64,000 bases of DNA from Tetrastigma voinierianum (Eukaryota > Streptophyta > Magnoliopsida > Vitales > Vitaceae), in contig JAEQBH010003948.1 in the NCBI GenBank assembly GCA_016808115.1, positions 186,001-250,000 of the forward strand. The letters are read 5' to 3'. This document shows positions 22,200 through 33,466 of this stretch, in pieces; the stretch's first letter is position 1, and each line of letters opens with the position of its first letter. The position numbers were made by a program, and so were the translations under genes. Under the pieces are notes generated by a model. The model saw only the letters and a program-made list of their open reading frames with translations, had not been told where the DNA came from and made no database searches.

Positions 22200-23430
22200 C
22201 TACACATGTCAAATAGAAAATTGAGATTTCTTTTCTTGTCTAACTAGTAGATGCGTGTACCTTCTTAATAGACCTCGACATCTCATAGGCCCCATAGTTC
22301 ATCCCATTTTCCTTAGTGGTGCATAATCTTAACACTAATACAAATCAATTCTTAGAACTATCATGTTCATTTTGTTTTCCGAACCCCTAAAGTTATGTTT
22401 TCTAACCTAATGTTCACCTTTTCCTATATACATCATACCATGTATATATTTCACGAAATTTGTAACACACAATCATGCAATCACAATCATGGAACACACA
22501 TTAGGGCATAACATGGAATATACTACGCATGTAGTGAGGTGCAAACCCGTCCATGGTCTAGGTAATCACTACCTAGACACGATACCAAAAAATGTGGCCA
22601 GTGACATTAGATATCGAGCACTAGGTAATCATAAGCCTAGCTCAGGCACGAAGCTATACCGGCCGGTGATGCTTGTGCAGAACCTGAGTTCGGGTAATTC
22701 GCATACCTTGCCGATACCTGGCGAGGCAGAGACTGTAGTATCGGGACCATACTTGTGGATATCCACACCCAGAGCTCCCTAGTGTCGTTTACCTATGCTG
22801 CGTACCTCTGACCAGCATGTCACAGACCCATGCCCATCAAGCCCGGTCGTATACCTAAGCTTTGATACGAATGTAGCGTACGATTTTGGGGTCCGTTGTG
22901 ACTTAGTCTGCGTGGAATTCTAACTACGTCGTCTTGCACTTAAGTCTTGGTCTGGGAGCTGGTACCTTCTAGATGGACAGAGTTACTCGGCACCACCTCA
23001 ATACGTCCCTTTATCGGGACCCATTCATTCATATCTAAATCTAAAATATGAAAATAAAACACTTAATTACCGTCCGTAAGAGTCCAATCATGGCCCTCTT
23101 ACCATAATTACATACTCGACTATTTAGACAATAGTCCCAAAATAATTTAATTACAATTCTTTTTTTATACTGATACATTTCTGAGAAAATACTCAAGGCC
23201 ACATGTCGGCCTTTGGTTCCAAAATCACGGCCTCGATGCGAGCGCCGATCTCGTATCCTCTCACGTATCAGGGGTGTCCCGTAGTGGGAGTGAGCAATGC
23301 CATTGAGAGAATAATTCTTCTGAGGCTACTCTCACCCTATAAGTGTACATGCGTGGCACCACACATGTAAACCAGCATGTTTCAAACTATCGACAATCGT
23401 AAATTCATTCGTGTTGCCTTTGGCGTTTCC
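22200..23430 (-). mobile_element. 5' leader, primer binding site and partial 5' LTR of the minus-strand Tekay element
   Basis: Noncoding leader occupies 22200-22850. The complement of 22854-22870 reads TCGTATCAAAGCTTAGG, a decayed tRNA-iMet type site (TGGTATCAGAGC plus CTAGG). It is immediately followed on the plus strand by an LTR-like start 'tgtagcg...ggggtccgttg' (22872). The LTR can be followed only in pieces to about 23430; its right end is not clear. With 18720-20042 this frames one element of about 4.7 kb. Confidence 0.6.
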
Positions 23431-23432
23431 AT

Positions 23433-24881
23433 CTACATCCTAAATCAAATTATAAGAATAATAAATATAAAAGGTTCAATAATAAAAGAGAAAAAAAAAA
23501 CATTTTTAGGATAAATAACGTTAAAAATGAATTCAAAACATCGAAAAACCTTAGGGTAGTTATATAGATCGAATTTGGAGATCCTAGTGGCAAAACCGTA
23601 ATTATTGGAGAAAACAAAAGCAGGTCCATGAATAAAAAAGTAATTTTCGAGAGTAGCTGGGTGTAAATCCATTTTCCTCCATTTCCCTTATTTTCTTTCA
23701 CTCCACTCTCACCCCACCCCTTGAGACCTTAGAAATCATAGAGAGGAAAGGAAAGTAGCTTAGGAGGTTGAAGGGTAGATAAGAGATCAAGCTCAGATTA
23801 TCATCGACCAAGAATTTAATTGAGGGTTTTCTCTCGTTCACCACATTGAGGCTAAGTATTTATATATGTATGTTTTGGGTTATCAACGCTATTTATTTAT
23901 GATAGGAGATCATTCTCTCTTAGTCTTTTTGCAAATATTACATGTTTAACCAAAGTTAGGGTTGAATACCCATGAAATCCCTTTTCTTGGCTTAAAAATC
24001 CTAGTATTTGAGAATGATGAATTTTCTTCTTGAATGTGTTCCTTTTGTGATTGATTTCTAAATCATAGTGATTTGTGTTGAGTAGTAAAATAAAGTAGTT
24101 ACGATCTCTTGTATTTTCCTAATAGTTTATTGAAATTGCCTTATCATGGAATTGTGGATTTTGGGAAGAATTGGTTGTAAATTGGGGATTTATGAAATCA
24201 TTGGTTAGGAGTGATGATGGTGGGTAGGATATGCCCTTGTCTGAGTGTTGAAAGGAACATGAATGAGAGGTTCCTTGAGATGCTCAATTCATTCTCGAGG
24301 TTCCTTGTAAGGATGCTTGAAAAAACACTACTATGATGAGGAGAGGTTTTTGTAAGGATGCTGAAAAACACTTTTATGATGAGGAGGGTTCCTTGTAAGA
24401 GTGCTCAATTCATTCTCAAGAGAGGTTCTTTGTAAGGATGCTTGAGAAACACTCTTATGATGAAAGAGGTTCCTTGTAAGGATGCTCGATCATTCTCGAA
24501 GGTTCCGTAAGGATGCTTGAGAAACAAAAGATCACATGGAGGGGGTGGAGGAGTTCTGCAGATTAAGTATCTTACCCGAAAGAATTAGTGGAAATTGTTT
24601 TATGGTAAAATAGGTTATCAATTCTTGTTATGTGGTGCTTTCATTTATTCATTTGATACTGATTTACATAAACTACGAATATGGTGGAAAAGTCCCGCAT
24701 TTTTATGTCAAATGTATATCATGTTATGTTAAAGAAAAAATGAAATAGGTTGTTTCCATACTTTTTCTAGATGCGGTTTGTGTTTGAGAGGATTTTTTCC
24801 TACGAGCGTCGTCTTTCACCTGCTATGTCCATTTTAGATTTTACCCTTGAGGAGGTGGTGGGTGTTGAGGAGGCGACGGGC
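23433..24881 (+). mobile_element. Gypsy LTR-like sequence, left part (interrupted by Athila)
   Basis: It begins 'tacatcctaaatcaaattataag' and continues through a leader-like region to the Athila boundary. I infer that it resumes at 33467 and ends at about 34572 ('ggggaggttaca'), where the GC-rich GTCGCGAC tract and A-rich run sit in the same order as at 1-530. From 24262 to 24530 it contains about six degenerate copies of a ~45-60-bp unit ('gaggttccttgtaaggatgcttgagaaacact'). No coding signal. LTR identity rests on analogy; ends are not certain. Confidence 0.45.
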
Positions 24882-24886
24882 CGCGG

Positions 24887-26060
24887 TGTGTAAAATGCGC
24901 TATGCGCGAGTGTGATCGCCCCAGTAATATAGTGTACTTTCGTGAGCCGCGGATGTGTCGATCCACGAGGACGGGTGTATTGACAAAGGTTACCTTTTTT
25001 AGATAGTATCACGAATGGGTGATTCTAGGCGGGGAATTTAGTATATGAGGTGACTAAACTAGTGATTAATGAATTCTTTGGTATTGAAGCACAGGGTTAT
25101 GTCTCCTTGTCACTTTTAATAGTTATTTCTTCAAGATATTATTATTCAATGTATTTACAATTTGTCGATTGAGGTGATCTTACTTGAGATATCACTCTCT
25201 CGAGGTATATAGCTATCTCGTGAATAGAGTTGAGTATATCTGCATCTCGGCTCAGTATTCCCAGATGTAAATGTTCTAACTTGAATGCCTTCGGGATCGA
25301 GTATCTCTATTTACCAAATCAAGCGAAGAAATTTGCTCTACCAGTCCACTGAATAACCTCATCTCTCGAATCTCGGCTCTCTAGTGTGATTATGCCAATG
25401 TTGGCCAGACATCACCATATAATTAAACCATAGATATAAACGACCTTAAACAAATTGATAAATAACTGAATAATATAAAGATCCAAACTTTAATCCATCA
25501 ACATATGACAGGGTTCAACATAACCCTAGATATAGATCTAGAACATACTGAATGAGAAAATAAAAATGTTTAGTATTAAAAACATAATTCTATTATCCAA
25601 AAATAAGAAACAATACGAATCCCGGGCACTTCCTCGAAGTCTGTGTCACTCTGCTCACGGAAATCCAGGTGCCTTAGTTAAATAAGCCTCAGATCCCCGC
25701 TACGAGTCGTGCGTTGCCAAATCAATTAGGGTTGGATCTCGGCGGCGTCGCTGACGTTGAGCGTCGCGACATTGAGCGATAGCGGCGTTTTCCATGTTGA
25801 CTTACGCATTGACGCGACGTCATTGGCGTTAGGCGTCGCGACGTGGAGACGTCGCGACGTTGGGACGTCGCGACGTGATAGTCGCTTCCTTGCTCTGATC
25901 CCCATTGCTCCAAAATTTCTTTCAAAAGCTGTTCTTTTCTCTCCAATGCACTGCGTCCGACGGACGCAGTCGATTACGGCCGAAACCATAAAATTACTAT
26001 CAAATAGCGAAAAGATGAAGGCGAAACGCGGTATAATATGAGTGTTTTAGGCGCTCATCA
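24887..26060 (-). repeat. Athila 3' LTR
   Basis: This is the left member of the direct LTR pair. Its right end 'ggcgctcatca' is followed by 'caccccgaactta', the complement of the polypurine tract. Near 25735-25885 it holds repeated GTCGCGACGT units ('gcgtcgcgacgtggagacgtcgcgacgttggg'). Frames here on both strands are repeat shadows. Confidence 0.82.
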
Positions 26061-27237
26061 CACCCCGAACTTAGTTTCTTGCTTGTCTCGAAGCAGGGCC
26101 GATCTAAGCAGGACACACCGGAGCTGCGTGATTAACACTAAGGCCAGGTGTTGCATCTTGAGAAATAGGGGATCATTTTGGTTTGCTTCTGCTTCTTATT
26201 TTTGCTCAGAAAGTTCACAAAATGCATACAGATATTTGACTTCCGGAAAACTAGGTTGAAATAGGTAGAAGTGACTCGTGCACCAAATCCCATGATATTC
26301 AATCGCCTTTCCCAAAGCCCCTATGTGCTTATAATGAATGACCTCCAGTATATGCCTAGGTTGGAGCACTGAGCTTAGGCCTCGACTTTATTTGGAAGAA
26401 GCTAACTAGAAAAGGATAGGAGCAGCACCCATTTTATTCATGACCAAATGCACAAGAAACTGCATTACCTAAAATAAATGGAAGAAAACCTAGTGCCAAG
26501 AAGTTTTAGTCGAGTGTTCCTGTAGCGAGGATCCATTGGTGACTCCCCACCAGTTGGTTAAGAACATAGCCAATTAAGTTCCCTTCAAACTTCACCAGAG
26601 ACACTGACGAGCTTCAGGCCACACAGGTTGTGGAAAAAATCCGTCTTGCGTCCGTGTAGCGGGCGGTGAAGTCGATGACCGGCCGGGTGGCTTAGGGCAT
26701 TAGGCTTTGAAGAGATTTCAGTTTGTGCGGAGTTAGGTGGATAATCCGCTTATTCTTGTATGTAGATATACATTTTGTTTTGTTTTTGTTTTGTTTTTTT
26801 CATTTTCCTTTCTTTTTCACCTTTTCTTATTGTTTTTATATTTTCTCTTTTGTTTGGGGCTCGATGACGATCCTCTTTTATTGGGTGTCCACATCCCCTT
26901 AAATGGTTCGAGTCTCCCCGAGGTTAGTGAACTCGATGTAGTTGGTCTCGGCCTTTATGCATACTCACGAAGGTCATTAGTGTGTGAGTGTGATAGGGTT
27001 CTTGAAGCGGTGTCTTGCTACGGGATTGGTTATTTAACCCTTTCATCTGTTGACTGTTCACAGGAGCATCAAAAGCTCATTATGCATTTGAACATTCATG
27101 TTAATCGTGCATTTAGTCCAAAAAGTGATCCTCAAAAATTTTAACATAGCACCTGAAACACGCAATTGTACATATAAAAGATTGACTAACACATGAGAAG
27201 CGAACTACACATGACTCGGGTAAAGGCTGAACTAAGC
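26061..27237 (-). other. Athila 3' noncoding region
   Basis: Between the downstream ORF and the 3' LTR. No coding match. It contains a T-rich stretch (26770-26870) that is A-rich on the element's sense strand. 26061-26075 is the polypurine tract complement. Confidence 0.55.
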
Positions 27238-28590
27238 TTATGAACTAAATAGAGAAACACATCTTTGAACAAATAAAAGCACTATAAACAAAAGCATAAA
27301 GCAAAAACAAAGAAAGCAGGAACCATCAAAGCAAAGCACGATCACCACACCCAAAAAACAAAATAGCGGTGTGCGGGCGAGAAATAAACAAAAGAGGTGA
27401 AGGTACTCACAGATCCCACGGTGGTGGTGGAGGTGGATGGTGGAAAGGCCGGGAGGCTGCGTGGTGCGGAGTGCAAGATCTGGCTCTTCTTCTGAAAATG
27501 GTGGCACGGTTGGCGGTACCATACGCATATCGCACGGAGGGCCTCCCGAGTCTGGTAATGACGGGGCGCGGTGTTCTGGGTCTCATCGAGAATGCGTCAG
27601 CGCTCGGTGAGGAGACCTTAGGGTCCTCGGAGTGCAGGGAAGGGCTGGAGGCTGCCCACTTTGTGGCTGGCTGGGGTGTGGTGGTGGGGTGTTTGGGTAG
27701 AGATTGGCAATGTCTCCTGAGGGATGTCGAGGGATCCATGCTTGGCTTAGATACTCATAAAGCTCGTCTGCGTCCAGGGGCTCGTGGCCGATGATGCGCC
27801 CCTCGGGTTGCGGGACACGAGTGTGTCAGCAGCCCGATATTGCCTTGATGGGATGAAGCCGAGGCCTAGTGTGCGTCGAGGGCACCCTGATCTTGTTTGC
27901 CTGAAGCGAGAGAGATAAGGAAGGGGTGCCCCAAGTTCATCTTAGCGTCCCGGTTATGGAGGATGGCATCCTCGATAACACATGACATCGAAGGGTATAC
28001 CACGCCAAGATGGCATAGTTGAGCACGGCCGTGGCGATCCGTTCGTCCTTCGGGTGGGAGCCCAGCCGACGTGATGAAGTGAGTGCGGACCTTGGGAATG
28101 AAGGCGAATGCGGCCTTGAAATTGTATGGCCCGCACTATTGATTTTCCTCACCCCGGAGCCATTGGTGTCACGGCGTATAATCGGGGTAGTCGGGGTCAA
28201 CTCACGGGCCGTCGAGCTGACTCAGGAAGGGATATTCTGCAGGCGTAATAACGTGATGCGACTCACGCGGCGGAAGTCGACGATGCAGCCACCTCTGACT
28301 TTCTTCAAGACATGGGTTGCGAGATTGAGCGTGGGAACTCGCGCACCACACTCATCGTTGAATGAGGTGGTTGGCCTGAGCACGCCATCCCTTAGGCTGC
28401 GGTGTCTTGCGAGGAGAATATCGGGTGGTGAAACCCCTTCTCCTTGATGAAGGATCGGTTTTTGCAAAAGATGCCAAACAGATCAGCGGCACTCGAATTC
28501 TGGTCGTGACATCGTGAGTGGGAATCGAGGTCCTCATTTGGGCGCGACTCAGCTTAGCGGGCGATTTACGCCTCTTGCCAGACATATTGA
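27238..28590 (-). pseudogene. Athila downstream ORF relic: Transposase_32-like ('putative plant transposon protein') domain with hydrophobic tail
   Basis: Minus-strand frames, joined across shifts, give 'RGFTTRYSP..KGWRAQANHLIQ' (28352-28467), a 'GGCIVDFRRVSRI' block (about 28270), 'RTHFITSAGL' (about 28070) and 'CVIEDAILHNRDAKMNLGHPFLISL' (about 27910-27990). This order and text match the domain annotated as 'putative plant transposon protein' (Transposase_32), common in Athila elements between pol and the 3' LTR, the env-like position. A Pro/Ser-rich stretch follows. The last frame (27238-27420) ends in about 45 strongly hydrophobic Leu/Phe/Cys/Val residues that could span a membrane. Function of the domain is unknown. 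Confidence 0.65.
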
Positions 28591-28599
28591 CCTAGATGA

Positions 28600-29560
28600 C
28601 ACGTGGTGAAAGGTGGCATGAGTGGGCACCTGCGACTTAGACAAAAGCAAAAACACCTAGTGTGCAGCTAAGCGGACCCGAGAAACTACAAAGTGTGCTA
28701 AAAAAAAACTAACTATGACTCCAAACCCTAGGAATAGACCTAACAAAACCTAAAATAGAATCTAAGAGACCCACTAACCGGCGAGAATGCCACTGAGGCT
28801 AGACGCACGACACAATGTGGTGGAAATGCCTGGGGCTTGGAGCGATGTGTGAGGAGAGCCTACTGGGATGCACGGCGGTCGGAAGGCGACCTCTGAGCCT
28901 CAGGCCGGCGTGACTGAGCTCAGGGTGGGGCTGAGTGAGTGTAGGTAAACAAGATGGCTAGGGTTTCGAGGGCGATGGGTGTGCGAGGTGAAGGGCGAAA
29001 ATGAGCCTGTTCTTGGCCTTAAAAACGGGATAAATCGCGACGTCTTGAGACGGCGTCGCGGCGTGACGGTGATAACAGCGTCGCGACGTCCCGAATCCCG
29101 CGTCGCGGCGTGACGAAGTCATGAAAATCCCACGCGTCGGCGGCGTTAGAAATCCGCGTCAGCTGACGTGACGAAGAGATACAATTTGATGTCGCGGCGT
29201 GGGAGGTCCGCGTCATGACGTGTGACGATAAACGTCGCGACGTGGGAAGTCCGCGTCAGCGACGTGGCGAGAAGGGAATGGTGACGTCGCGAGAAGTGGG
29301 AAGTCCGCGTCGCGGTAATGAGAGGCTATGGTCGGTAATAGAATTTGTACAATTGATGATCTCTTGATCGAAGCCCTCCCACTGTTGCTTGCGACTTGAT
29401 GGACTTGTAATGCACGGCTTGAGCGAATCCTCCCCACTTGCACAACGTTAGCGGGTTGCAGAAATTAAACGAGCAAGTAGAAACAGATTACGAAGAAGCT
29501 GAAATCATATTGCTGAAAATAAACAATAGAAATTGGAACTAAGAAAAAGGGAAAGTTTAA
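28600..29560 (-). other. Athila spacer with GTCGCGACGT minisatellite
   Basis: Between the downstream ORF and the pol remnant. From 29030 to 29330 the unit 'gcgtcgcgacgtgggaagtcc' and variants ('gcgtcgcggcgtgacg') recur roughly ten times with changing spacers. The same unit type occurs in both LTRs of the element (25735-25885, 33125-33265). Coding text was not found. Confidence 0.6.
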
Positions 29561-29566
29561 GAAACT

Positions 29567-29616
29567 ATGGTTGCCTCCCCGAGCTATGTTTAATGTCGTT
29601 AATCGGCTTGACCACA
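29567..29616 (-). other. Athila post-pol signature (conserved noncoding block)
   Basis: The complement reads 'gacattaaacatagctcgg' followed by 'ggaggcaacca', a decayed form of the 'gttaaacaagcgcttgttgggaggcaaccc' block found downstream of pol in Athila elements. Its closeness to the protease (only about 260 bp away) shows that RT, RNase H and integrase have been deleted between them. Confidence 0.6.
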
Positions 29617-29879
29617 CAGATCTCGACGTGTGATATGCTTAGAAGAAGCGGGAATGTACGCATCTCCTATAATGTTCACACTTTCGATACTCAAGGTAGA
29701 TTGAAATATTCTTCGATTATCCCTTTTTCCCGTCACCGGTGTGGATTACGTGGGGAATGAGCTTATCTTTGAGGTTTTGCATCGCCTTGCAAAACTACGT
29801 GTAATGAAGTTGCGAATATCTTCATTTGGATGCGTCGTCACGGGTGCTTCGTGGGTTGGAAAGACATGGAAAGTGATCT

Positions 29880-30300
29880 CGTCTCCTTGGACTCTCGGTT
29901 TGAGTTCACCTTCTTTTTTATTGATTTGAGCTTTTCCCGTGGCTAGGAAAGGTCTACCAAATATGATGGGAATGAGTGGAGTCTTATCGTGTCGAGAATG
30001 AAGTCTGGCGGAAGGATGATTTTGACTTTACTAGCATTTTTGACTATCCCTCGAGGGTGTTGGTATGACCTATCCGCAAGTTGTAGGCGATTGTGGTCGA
30101 TTTCGGTTCTCCATTTAGCCTTTTAAACATCGAGAAGTGGCATCAAGTTGATGCTCTCTCCCAAAGTCACATAAGGCTGCAGATGCAGATTATAGAGAAC
30201 GGTATAGCAAATTTACCGGATCTTGAAGTTTGGAAGCTTCTTTGCGAGGATATTGTTGCATTCCTCGGTTAAAGAGCGATGGTCCCATACTCTTCCAATT
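29880..30300 (-). pseudogene. Athila protease relic
   Basis: Read on the minus strand: 'LTEECNNILAKKLP' (about 30270), 'ALCDFG' then, after a one-base insertion, 'SINLMP' (30139-30180), 'LQLADRSYQHPRGIV' (30043-30087), and 'FGRPFLATGKAQIN' (29922-29960). These are the consecutive landmarks of Athila-type aspartic protease: the ALCDLGASINLMP active site, the LQLADRS.. flap region and LGRPFLAT. The active-site Asp survives, but the frame is broken right after it. Downstream RT is absent. Confidence 0.82.
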
Positions 30301-30619
30301 TCTTCTTACTTACTTAAGATCTTTTCATGAATTTCACATAACCCAGCATATTCTCTAATAACTTCCAAAAGAGTATGTTAATATGTAGTTTCTTGAAGAT
30401 GTCGAAACTTTATGAAGCCTTCTCTAACTTACCTTTCTTCAATCTTTGGGGATGCGAATATGTTTGGCAGGTTCATCCATTTTACTTGTTTCTTGGTCTC
30501 ATCCCAGTCTTTGTTGTCCTTGGCCCAGCTCTCGTATCTCGAGCACACTTTCGGTTTGTCGGTCTTTTGAAATGACCTGATCATGCCCTTTATTTTCTAG
30601 TTCTCGTATCACTGGTTGT

Positions 30620-31850
30620 GGCCCCAAGTTTTCCAATTCTCTCCCACTTCTTAGAGTGATGGCCTTGCAGTACTCTTTTCCTTCGCCTCTAGGGTTTACC
30701 TCGGGTGGTAATGATCCCGGTTGCTTTTACACCCACAGGTGGTAATTTGCCCATTTGAACCTCGGAATTTCTCAGCATCTTGGCTTGATTGTTCAATTGG
30801 GTTGCTTGTTCTTTTATATTAAATATGGTCTCATTCACTTAAGAGCGAGTGGAAAGTTAACATCGTCTGCGATAAGCATTACAAATCGACTTTTTCTCGG
30901 GGGTGGTTCACTAGTTCGGTTCGATAACGTATTGTTGCGATTAATCGCCGCCGTATCGCCGATTGTTCCGACTATACGGTTCACGATTATTGTACCCTTG
31001 TATATTACGATTCGATAGCTGTTTCCCCATACGGTCCTTCTTGCTATGATTGATTCACGATTAAACACGGACCGTCTTGGGCTTGCTAACGTAGAGTTTC
31101 TTTGACATTCCTATTTGTTGTGCAGTCCGCCTGAAATTCACATAACTCAATGGGTTGGTTTTGGATTGCGTTGCGGTTCATGTCTATTAAGCTGTTTAGT
31201 CGTTGTGCCACATGATTCACCCGGTGTTGAGGACCTCGTGCTCATTACCCGCGTTCTTGGTTAGCCTTACTCTCTGAGCGATTAGTGTTAGTCGCGACAT
31301 CTTCCCCAGATTTCATAAAGCAGTGTGGTTTTCTTCATCGGTGCTCCTCCGGTGAAGCATCAATAATTGTTCTAGTTGCATTTTCTCAAACCATTATAGA
31401 AGGTGTGTACTTGCATCCATCAGTCGATCGGTGGTGTGGGCGCCTGCGATAGTCGTGAAATACGTCCCATGCTTACGCTAGGTTCTCCCCCTGCAATTGT
31501 CAGGCGTATTGATTTCTTGCACAAGGCTGTGCAATTTTCGAAAGGTGGGAAGAACTTGGTCGAGGGTACACTAAGTCATTCCACGAGGTAATGGAATGCG
31601 GTGGGCGGCGGTTGCTTGATGTTTGGCTACATCCGGTGAAAGTGGGAGCAATGAGTAACCTTAGAGCTTCTTCGGTAACTCAGTTGTACTTGATAGTATC
31701 GCGACCGAGGAAGTTAGTCAAATGCATATTCGGGTTCTCATGGGGTAGTCCATGGAACAAGATGATACGAAGCATCACATCTTGTGGTGACTTGTTCGAA
31801 ATTGTTTGCTTGAATAGGTGGCGTCGATCATTTGTCGAACATGATTGGTG
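30620..31850 (-). pseudogene. Athila gag relic
   Basis: Minus-strand pieces in order: 'HENPNMHLTNFL' (about 31720), 'NSITSWNDLV' (31569-31600), followed by a P-S-S..K.A text matching the retrotransposon gag core (NSITTWDDL..KFFPPSKTAK). Then a 'TFYNGL' equivalent (about 31390), an Asn/Gly/Tyr-rich stretch (about 31060), 'YCKAITLRSGRELENLG' (30623-30669), and the pre-protease segment. CxAITLRSG is a hallmark of Athila Gag. The protein would package element RNA in virus-like particles. Several frameshifts make it inactive. Confidence 0.82.
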
Positions 31851-32250
31851 GTAAAAGCGAACTCATCTAGTAGCATGAAAGGATCATTTAGTACATGCTC
31901 GCGGTGCGGGTGCTTGATTCCTTCCATGTGATTCCCATTTCGGCCTCTACATTGGCGCTCGGTCTGTTCAATGCGAATTTTGCTCTTCGATGTTTTCCAT
32001 GATTATTGGATTTCTAATGCAATTGCGTTCTCACGTTCTCGCGCGGTGCGTGCGAAGACTTTATGGCTCAGGATCAAAAAGGTGTTGGTTATTTTGATCT
32101 TGATATTATCTTCTTGAAACCTACTGCTTCCTTGATAACACGAACCAACAAAACCAAATTACCGGCACTTGTAAAATAAACAAAAGTAAAGAAAATTCGA
32201 GAATAATATCTATTTGCTTAATTCTCTGTGTCAATTTAAACTGTCCCAGA

Positions 32251-32275
32251 AACAACGGCCTTAGCAGCGAGGCCA
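32251..32275 (-). other. Athila primer binding site, tRNA-Asp type, decayed
   Basis: On the plus strand 'aacaacggcc ttagcagcga ggcca' sits 10 bp left of the right LTR start. The 3' end of plant tRNA-Asp gives '..ggcaacggcgcca' in this orientation, and 'gcagcgaggcca' is a near match. The position next to the 5' LTR supports it. Confidence 0.5.
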
Positions 32276-32285
32276 AAAAGCGCGG

Positions 32286-33466
32286 TGTGTAAAATGTACG
32301 CTGTGCGCGAGGTGTGTCGCTAGTAATATAATGTACTGCATTAGTACGGATATCGATCCACCGAGGACGGTGTATTGACTAAGGTTCACGCTTTTAGATA
32401 GTATCTGAATAGATGATTCTAGGCAAGAATTTAAGTATATGAAATTTGACTAAACTATTGATTCTAATGAATTGCTGGTATTGAAGCCTAGGGTTGTGTC
32501 TCCCCCTGTCACTTTTAATGGATTATTTCTTCAAGATATTATTATTCAATGTATTTACAATTTGTCGATTGGCGAGGTGATCTTATACGAGATATCCTCT
32601 CGAGGGTATAGCCTATCTTGTGAATAGGTTGAGTATATCTCTATCTCAACTCAGTATTCTAAAGATGTAAAATGTTCTAACCCCCCAGTCACCTTAGGGA
32701 TCGGAATATCTCACATTTGCAAATCATTTAAAATTTGCTCTGCCCGGATCACGAATAACCTCATCTCAGAATCTCGATACCGATTATTGATTATGCCAGT
32801 ATTGGCCAGACATCACCATATAATTAAACCACATAGATATAGAACGAGACCTTAAACAAATTGATAAATAAGCGAATAATAAAAAGAATCAAACTTTAGA
32901 TATCAACATATAGCCAGGGTTATTATAACCAAATATAGATCTAGAACATCTTGAATGAGAAAATAAAATGACATTATTAAAAACGCCGTTCTATTATCCA
33001 AAAATAAAAATAATACAGAATCGGGCACTTCCTCGAAGTATGTCACTCTGCTCTGTCAGTGCCTTAAGTTCGTGCGCCTCTAGATCTCCGCTTCACGAGT
33101 CATTCGTACTTAAATGATAGGGTTCGGATCTCGGTGGCGTCGCGGCGTTGAGGGCGTCGCGGCGTTTTCCACTTGTTGACACGCATTGTTGACGACGTGC
33201 CATTGGCGTTGGAGCGATCAGCGGCGATGGAGGCGTCGCGCGACGGTGAGACGTCGCGATGTGACGATCAGCACCACCTTTACGATCACCATTGCTCCCG
33301 AAATTTGCTTTCAAAAGTGTTCTTTTTTTTTAAGCTCCGATACTTGCATCTAAGCCGAGACACCAGGAAGTGGGAGTGCAGCCACAAAAATAACAAAATT
33401 GCTATCGAAATAGCGAAAAAGATGAAGGCGAGCGAAAGTATAATATGAGTGTTTAGGCACTCATCG
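32286..33466 (-). repeat. Athila 5' LTR
   Basis: Right member of the LTR pair, starting 'tgtgtaaaatg' after the primer site and ending 'ggcactcatcg'. It aligns with 24887-26060 but with many substitutions and small indels. The GTCGCGAC-type tail is at 33125-33265. Confidence 0.82.

Larger units (their letters stand above)
24887..33466 (-). mobile_element. Athila-type Ty3/gypsy element, minus strand, lacking RT and integrase
   Basis: Two ~1.18-kb direct repeats (24887-26060 and 32286-33466) are its LTRs. They align along their length, including 'tatttacaatttgtcgatt', 'ggccagacatcaccatataa' and a GTCGCGAC-rich tail. Read on the minus strand the LTR starts TGATGAGCGCC, preceded by a polypurine tract (complement of 26061-26075). 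A tRNA-Asp-like primer site lies at 32251-32275. Inside, in order, are gag, protease, the Athila spacer, and a Transposase_32-like ORF. RT, RNase H and integrase are gone. LTR divergence is large, with many indels, so the element is old. No clear 5-bp duplication was found. Confidence 0.85.

Noticed and set aside
22489..22782. 97-codon plus-strand frame
   Set aside because: Lies antisense in the leader of the minus-strand Tekay element; no motif.
27369..27794. 141-codon plus-strand frame
   Set aside because: Antisense to the Athila downstream ORF, whose minus-strand frames carry the recognisable text.
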